From assembly GCA_900754255.1 (NCBI GenBank), contig CAAECI010000006.1, positions 1-27,463 on the forward strand: 27,463 nucleotides of DNA, written 5' to 3'. The notes under the pieces are model-generated. The model had not been told where the DNA came from and searched no databases. It saw only the letters and a list, made by a program, of their open reading frames with translations. The translations under genes were made by a program, and so were the position numbers. Below, one piece after another: positions 23,157 through 27,463 of this stretch (positions within the stretch are counted from its first letter, which is position 1; each line of letters begins with the position of its first letter). The stretch comes from an uncultured Succinivibrio sp. (lineage in GTDB: Bacteria; Pseudomonadota; Gammaproteobacteria; Enterobacterales; Succinivibrionaceae).

Positions 23157-24842
23157 ATGACCGAAACAGTGGCGCAAGAGGAAAGAATTCCCCGCAATTT
23201 CATCACCGATATTATCGATGCTGATCTTAAGGACGGAAAATTTGACCATGTGGCCACGCGTTTCCCCCCCGAGCCCAACGGATATCTGCATATAGGCCAT
23301 GCCAAATCCATATGCCTAAATTACGGGCTGGCCCGTGATTATCACGGTACCTGCAATATGCGCTTTGATGATACCAACCCCGTAAAGGAGGATATGGAGT
23401 ATATAGAATCCATAAAGCGTGACGTAAATTGGTTGGGCTTTAAGTGGGACAGACTGTGTCATTCCTCCGATTATTTTGACAAGCTCTACGGCTTCGCCGT
23501 AGAGCTCATCAATAAGGGACTTGCCTATGTCGATGAGCAAAGTGCCGACGAGATCCACGATACCCGCGGTACGCTGACCAAGCCCGGTATCGACAGTCCC
23601 TACAGAAACCGCAGCGTCGAGGAAAATCTGCGTCTATTTGAAAAGATGCGTGACGGCGGCTTCGAGGAGGGCAAGGCTTGCCTTCGTGCCAAGATAGATA
23701 TGGCCTCTCCGTTCATTTGCATGCGCGATCCGGTTATCTACCGCATACGCTTTGCCTCCCATGCACTGACGGGCGACAAGTGGTGCATTTATCCCATGTA
23801 CGATTTTACGCACTGCATATCAGATGCTCTGGAGGGCATCACTCATTCCATCTGTACCTTGGAGTTTCAGGACAACCGTCGACTGTACGATTGGGTGCTC
23901 GATAATATATCCATCGATCACGAGCACAGACCGCATCAATATGAGATGAGCCGCCTTAACTTAGAGTATTCCATTACCTCGAAGCGTAAGCTTAATTTGC
24001 TGGTTGACAAAGGCCTGGTCGACGGCTGGGATGATCCGCGTCTTACTACCATTTCCGGTCTGCGTCGTCGCGGCTATACTCCCGCCTCCATACGTGAATT
24101 CTGCCGTCGCATCGGTGTGACCAAGCAGGAAAATGTTATTGAGATGTCCGCACTTGAGTCCTGCATACGTGAGGATTTGAATGAGCACGCACCGCGTGCT
24201 ATGGCCGTTTTGCATCCTCTGCGCCTTGTAATCGACAACTACGGACAAAATGGGATCGATGCAACGGAGGTGGAATGTGCCAATCACCCCGAGCATCCTG
24301 AAATGGGAAGCCGTACGGTTCCCTTCTCCAAGGAGCTTTTTATCGATGCCGCCGATTTTCGTGAGGAGGCCAATAAGCAGTACAAGCGTTTAAAGCTCGG
24401 CCATGAGGTCAGATTACGCAATGCCTATGTGGTAAAGGCTGTATCCTGTGATAAGGATGAGTCGGGCAATGTCATCTGCGTGCACTGTGAGGCCGTAGCG
24501 GACTCGATGGGAAAGAACGTCGAAGGGCATAAGCCCAAGGGGGTTATCCATTGGGTAAGCGCCGACAAGTGCTTGAGAGCTTCGGTGAACATTTATTCGA
24601 ATCTTTTTAAGGTCCCCTCTCCGGGGGCGGCCGAGGACTTTTTGTCCACCGTAGATACGAATTCACGTGATGAAATTAAAGATGCCGCTTTGGAAATTAA
24701 TCTCAAGGATGCCAAGGCGGGAGACAGTTTCCAGTTTGAACGCGAGGGCTATTTCTGCGTGGATACCAAGTATTCCAAGATGGGTAGTCCGGTATTTAAT
24801 CTTACCGTGGCCCTGCGTGAGAACAAGAAGACGGCCGTTTGA
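23157..24842 (+). CDS. glnS: Glutaminyl-tRNA synthetase
   Basis: GlnRS charges tRNA-Gln with glutamine; a class I synthetase of 561 residues (E. coli 554). The catalytic domain shows TRFPPEPNGYLHIGHAKS with HIGH at 45-48, MRFDDTNPVKEDMEYIESIK, and YPMYDFTHCISDALEGITHSICTLEF. The second class I motif is ITSKRKLN, where E. coli has MSKRKLN, so the Met is replaced by Thr. The anticodon-binding beta-barrels follow, with IHWVSADKCLRASVNIYSNLF. The ATG at 23157 has GGAG six bases upstream. An in-frame TTG four codons earlier overlaps that site and is rejected. Direct GlnRS charging is typical of gammaproteobacteria. It probably heads an operon with the two genes downstream (39- and 47-bp gaps). Confidence 0.97.
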   Translation: MTETVAQEERIPRNFITDIIDADLKDGKFDHVATRFPPEPNGYLHIGHAKSICLNYGLARDYHGTCNMRFDDTNPVKEDMEYIESIKRDVNWLGFKWDRLCHSSDYFDKLYGFAVELINKGLAYVDEQSADEIHDTRGTLTKPGIDSPYRNRSVEENLRLFEKMRDGGFEEGKACLRAKIDMASPFICMRDPVIYRIRFASHALTGDKWCIYPMYDFTHCISDALEGITHSICTLEFQDNRRLYDWVLDNISIDHEHRPHQYEMSRLNLEYSITSKRKLNLLVDKGLVDGWDDPRLTTISGLRRRGYTPASIREFCRRIGVTKQENVIEMSALESCIREDLNEHAPRAMAVLHPLRLVIDNYGQNGIDATEVECANHPEHPEMGSRTVPFSKELFIDAADFREEANKQYKRLKLGHEVRLRNAYVVKAVSCDKDESGNVICVHCEAVADSMGKNVEGHKPKGVIHWVSADKCLRASVNIYSNLFKVPSPGAAEDFLSTVDTNSRDEIKDAALEINLKDAKAGDSFQFEREGYFCVDTKYSKMGSPVFNLTVALRENKKTAV

Positions 24843-24881
24843 CCGTTTTGATACAATTATTTGATTGACAAGGAGAACAAC

Positions 24882-25352
24882 ATGGCTGACATGAATGAAG
24901 ACGGCGTAGCCAAAAAAGATGAAGTTATGGCTCCCCCTCCGGGAAGCGATTACGAAGTCGCATTCACGCATCATTCTGAGAATCCTCTCGAGCGCGCCTA
25001 TGACAAGGCCGTTCACTGGGTTAAGGCCGGTGTACGTCCTCAGAAGATCTTTTTAGAGGATCGCTCCATGGGGGTTATCAATTTCCGCAAGGTTATGAAG
25101 GATCCCTTGTTGCTTCAAGCCGGGGTCGAGCGCATGATCGATTTTCGTTGCTCCTTAACCTTATCCGATACCGACGTGGATGCGGTCTTCTCGAGCGTAT
25201 GCTATTACGAGCCCGATGCTCCGGAGCCTGCATATATCAATGCCTACGATCCTGAATTGGGTAGCATCAAGGATGTGCTCAACATGGTAAGCATGAATCT
25301 TTTTAGCTATCTGCAAAAACCCTTGGTGCATCCAGAGGATTTTGAAAAGTAA
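24882..25352 (+). CDS. Hypothetical acidic protein between glnS and bamC
   Basis: A 156-residue soluble, acidic protein that I do not recognise. It has no signal peptide or membrane segment. The N-terminal 30 residues are acidic and probably disordered (MADMNEDGVAKKDEVM, then PPPG). The core AYDKAVHWVKAGVRPQKIFLEDRSMGVINFRK (about 40-71) has the 'A..W......I...D...G.I' rhythm of small TBP-like-fold domains such as DUF4468 and the repeats of BamC. This likeness is only visual. AGGAG at 24871-24875 lies six bases before the ATG. It sits tightly between glnS and bamC, so co-transcription is likely. Whether it is related to BamC function is open. Confidence 0.75.
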   Translation: MADMNEDGVAKKDEVMAPPPGSDYEVAFTHHSENPLERAYDKAVHWVKAGVRPQKIFLEDRSMGVINFRKVMKDPLLLQAGVERMIDFRCSLTLSDTDVDAVFSSVCYYEPDAPEPAYINAYDPELGSIKDVLNMVSMNLFSYLQKPLVHPEDFEK

Positions 25353-25399
25353 GCCTTAGGTTGAAAATCCAAGGAAAAGCTTTTCAAAGGAGAAAATTT

Positions 25400-26578
25400 G
25401 TGTCCGACGTAAAAAAAGCCGTACGCTTGTTAGGTATTACGGCATTTGCTGCATCCTTGCTGTCGCTGCAGGGCTGTGAAATAGCCAAGGAATACTATGA
25501 GTATTACTTAGGCGGCATTGACGAGGGAGCAAGACAGCCTACGGGCTATGAGGATCTCAAGGGCGTAAAGCAGGAGTCCGATCGCCTTAAGGTTCCGGAG
25601 GGCTTGCAGGATCCTATGCAGGATCCTGCAATGAGAGTTCCTGAGGTTTCCGCTGCGGCCCTGAAATATCCCGTCGGTGACGATTTGGATATACGTGCGC
25701 CCGTGGCTCCCTTCCGTTCGGAGATGGGACTGCATTCGCAATGGCTAAACGGTGAAGCCATAGTGTGGTTCGAGCAGGGCGGTGATCATAATGTTCATTC
25801 AGAACGTGATGCCTGGAAGCTGCTTGACAAGGTCCTAAAGACCATGCGCGTAAACCCGGGCAAGATCTCTGCCGACGATTACTCGCTGACCACCGCGGCG
25901 GCCGACTTTGACGAGTTCGGAGCTCCCTATAATGCAGCCGATCTCGGATCTGGGGCCATCCGCTATCGTCAGATCTATCGTATACGTGTGGGACGCAATG
26001 ATGCAGGCGATCTGGGTATTGCCTCCACGCTTATAGGCTCCATGACCATGTTGCCGCGCACCGGTCGTAACATCGAAAACATCCTCACTCCCATCGAGCT
26101 TGAGCGTTTTTCGATGGGCTTTTCAAATTCCATCATTCACGTGCTCGAGAAGGGGCGTGAGGAGCAGCTGCAACAGCAGGGCGAGCTGTCCATAAGCTTG
26201 GGCCGCGATCACAACAATCAGGAGGCTGTTTTGGTGGCGGCCAAGTATGATGACGTGTGGAATGCTCTGCGCAATATGTTGCCGCGTTTCGGCTGGAGAA
26301 TTTCCGAATACTCGCTGACCAACGGCACCATTAAGGTGGATCTTGATGATCAGGAGCTTGAAACCTACCAGAAGCAGCATGTTGATTCCTTCGCTTTAGA
26401 CGAGGAGGAGTACATAATTCGCGTCGGCGAGGAGGACGGCAAGTGCGTGATCACCTTCTATGATGAGGATGATAAGGCCCTGGATAATTCCACCGTCGAT
26501 CGCATTTACAGCGGCTTCTCACAGGCTCTAAGCCGTGAGCTGAGCATAGGTGACGGCCAGCAGGAGCTTGCACCTTAG
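25400..26578 (+). CDS. bamC: Outer membrane protein assembly factor BamC
   Basis: A lipoprotein subunit of the BAM complex that inserts beta-barrel proteins into the outer membrane. From the GTG at 25400 it has 392 residues (E. coli BamC 344), with a lipoprotein signal peptide ending SLLSLQGC (Cys26 would be lipidated; E. coli uses Cys25). An unstructured segment follows, with LKVPEGLQDP and YPVGDDLDIRAPVAP, the conserved 'lasso' that contacts BamD. Two helix-grip domains then follow, the second from about AVLVAAKYDDVWNALRNMLPRFGWRISEYS. AAAGGAG (25386-25392) lies seven to eight bases before this GTG. An earlier TTG at 25361 has no such site. It is larger than E. coli BamC, mostly in the lasso and between domains. 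Confidence 0.88.
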   Translation: MSDVKKAVRLLGITAFAASLLSLQGCEIAKEYYEYYLGGIDEGARQPTGYEDLKGVKQESDRLKVPEGLQDPMQDPAMRVPEVSAAALKYPVGDDLDIRAPVAPFRSEMGLHSQWLNGEAIVWFEQGGDHNVHSERDAWKLLDKVLKTMRVNPGKISADDYSLTTAAADFDEFGAPYNAADLGSGAIRYRQIYRIRVGRNDAGDLGIASTLIGSMTMLPRTGRNIENILTPIELERFSMGFSNSIIHVLEKGREEQLQQQGELSISLGRDHNNQEAVLVAAKYDDVWNALRNMLPRFGWRISEYSLTNGTIKVDLDDQELETYQKQHVDSFALDEEEYIIRVGEEDGKCVITFYDEDDKALDNSTVDRIYSGFSQALSRELSIGDGQQELAP

Positions 26579-26606
26579 CTTTGATGCTAAGCATTGTTTT
26601 TTGTCA

Positions 26607-26633
26607 AAGGCCGTTCTAAGGAACGGCTTTTTT
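26607..26633 (+). terminator. Rho-independent terminator of bamC
   Basis: GCCGTTC (26610-26616) pairs with GAACGGC (26621-26627) around a TAAG loop, followed by six T residues to 26633. Confidence 0.9.
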
Positions 26634-26773
26634 GTCCGTCTAAATTCGCCCTCAAGATCCCAGTGCTCGCGACGATATAAATAATAGGCGCAGTAAATTA
26701 CGTTTTGTAAAGTTCGGAGTAAAGCCTTATAGGAGTATCACATCAGTATTGAATAGAATGCTCAGGAGAGAGA

Positions 26774-27460
26774 ATGGCGCTGTACCTATACAGCAGGGCC
26801 TCCGCCACAGCCCTGCAAAATTTTAATAAAAATCAACTAGCGCTCGAAAATGTTTATACTCGGCTGTCTACGGGATTTAGGATCAATTCTGCCAAGGATG
26901 ATCCGGCGGGACTTGCCATTTCCAATCGTTTGACCTCCGAAATAAACGGTTATATACAGGGAAATCGCAATGTTCAGGATGGCATTTCAGTTGCGCAAAC
27001 TGCAGAGGGTGCTCTTGACGAGAGCAAGGCCATGCTGCAGCGCATTCGTACGCTTGCCGTTCAAGCGGCCAACGGCACCAACACCACCTCCGATCGAGCC
27101 TCGATTCAGGCCGAAATAGCCCAGCTCAGTCAGGAGATCACGCGCATCGCCTGTAAAACAACCTTTGCAGGATCTAAGCTTTTGTCGGGAGTAGGAGCGG
27201 GATCTCTTTTGGGCAAGGACGGTAAGATCACCATTCAGGTATCAGGGCATGCCGGAGATGTAATAAAAATCACTGGACTGTCAGCAGGCTTTACGCTGTC
27301 ATCTATGGCAGAGGCTTCAGGAGCCGACAACCAAGCCTTCAGCACGGGAAAAAACGGCTTTTGCTTTGACGTGAGCTCTCAATCTGTTATGAAGCGACCG
27401 AAGTCAAGTTGTTTAAAAAAAAATTCTTTTACATATTTTTCATTGTGTTACTGTATTTGA
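26774..27460 (+). CDS. Flagellin, N-terminal domain only (truncated)
   Basis: A 228-residue product whose first about 145 residues form a standard flagellin D0/D1 N-terminal domain. LSTGFRINSAKDDPAGLAISNRL, NRNVQDGISVAQTAEGALDE and MLQRIRTLAVQAANGTNT are all intact, with TTFAGSKLLSG closing the helix bundle. The middle continues to FDVSSQS, but from about residue 205 (near 27388) the frame turns into an unrelated, AT-rich tail (KRPKSSCLKKNS...) and stops at 27458-27460. The C-terminal flagellin domain, needed for packing in the filament, is missing. Cys replaces the usual acidic or Asn residue in RIACKTTF, and more cysteines follow; flagellins normally lack them. AGGAG precedes the ATG by six bases. 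It is probably a decaying paralogue or one cut by an insertion just beyond the window. Confidence 0.8.
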   Translation: MALYLYSRASATALQNFNKNQLALENVYTRLSTGFRINSAKDDPAGLAISNRLTSEINGYIQGNRNVQDGISVAQTAEGALDESKAMLQRIRTLAVQAANGTNTTSDRASIQAEIAQLSQEITRIACKTTFAGSKLLSGVGAGSLLGKDGKITIQVSGHAGDVIKITGLSAGFTLSSMAEASGADNQAFSTGKNGFCFDVSSQSVMKRPKSSCLKKNSFTYFSLCYCI

Positions 27461-27463
27461 AAA

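Noticed and set aside
26705..26730. FliA promoter for the flagellin gene (TAAAGTTC ... GCCTTATA)
   Set aside because: The boxes resemble the consensus, but TAAA and GCC are separated by about 12 bases where 15 are expected, so I did not annotate it.

Overview
The window looks like chromosomal backbone from a motile, glycolytic, Gram-negative gammaproteobacterium. The evidence is close resemblance to Escherichia-type PpnN, QueF, EndA, MetK, Pgk, class II Fba, LysC, GlnS, MaoP and the outer-membrane lipoprotein BamC, plus two flagellar filament genes. A member of the Succinivibrionaceae or another Aeromonadales lineage is my best guess. It rests on general gene content, not on a marker gene.

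Layout. 1-90: the start of an AAA-ATPase-like gene running off the left edge. 264-806: an exported flavodoxin. 897-4022: three reverse-strand genes, endA, queF and ppnN (periplasmic nuclease, queuosine reductase, nucleotide nucleosidase). 4190-7611: a DUF5718-like protein with a possible fumarylacetoacetase fold, then a UvrA paralogue that lacks the UvrB-binding insert. 7725-9403: a formylglycine-generating-enzyme-like (SUMF1) secreted or membrane protein whose reading frame is broken at three places. 9554-10699: metK on the reverse strand, followed by 600 bp without a convincing gene but with several inverted repeats. 11301-17855: a carbon-metabolism block of talC (transaldolase), a YdgA-like DUF945 protein, tkt, pgk and fba, mostly separated by strong terminators. 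17906-17953: an exact 24-bp tandem duplication. 18067-21302: fliD and lysC on the reverse strand. 21433-22514: the azlCD exporter pair. 22566-22910: maoP. 23157-26578: glnS, an unrecognised small acidic protein and bamC, probably one operon. 26774-27460: a flagellin with a normal N-terminal domain but no C-terminal domain.

How the genes work together. talC and tkt together supply the non-oxidative pentose phosphate branch, and pgk and fba supply lower and upper glycolysis. The tkt-pgk-fba order recalls E. coli tktA-epd-pgk-fbaA, but epd is missing. The flagellar genes are scattered, not clustered; fliD has a plausible sigma-28 promoter. Most of the window is ordinary housekeeping. The unusual spots are the frameshifted SUMF1 locus, the truncated cysteine-containing flagellin, the structured gap before talC, the 24-bp tandem repeat and the orphan gene between glnS and bamC. 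I saw no tRNA, rRNA, CRISPR array or intact mobile element.
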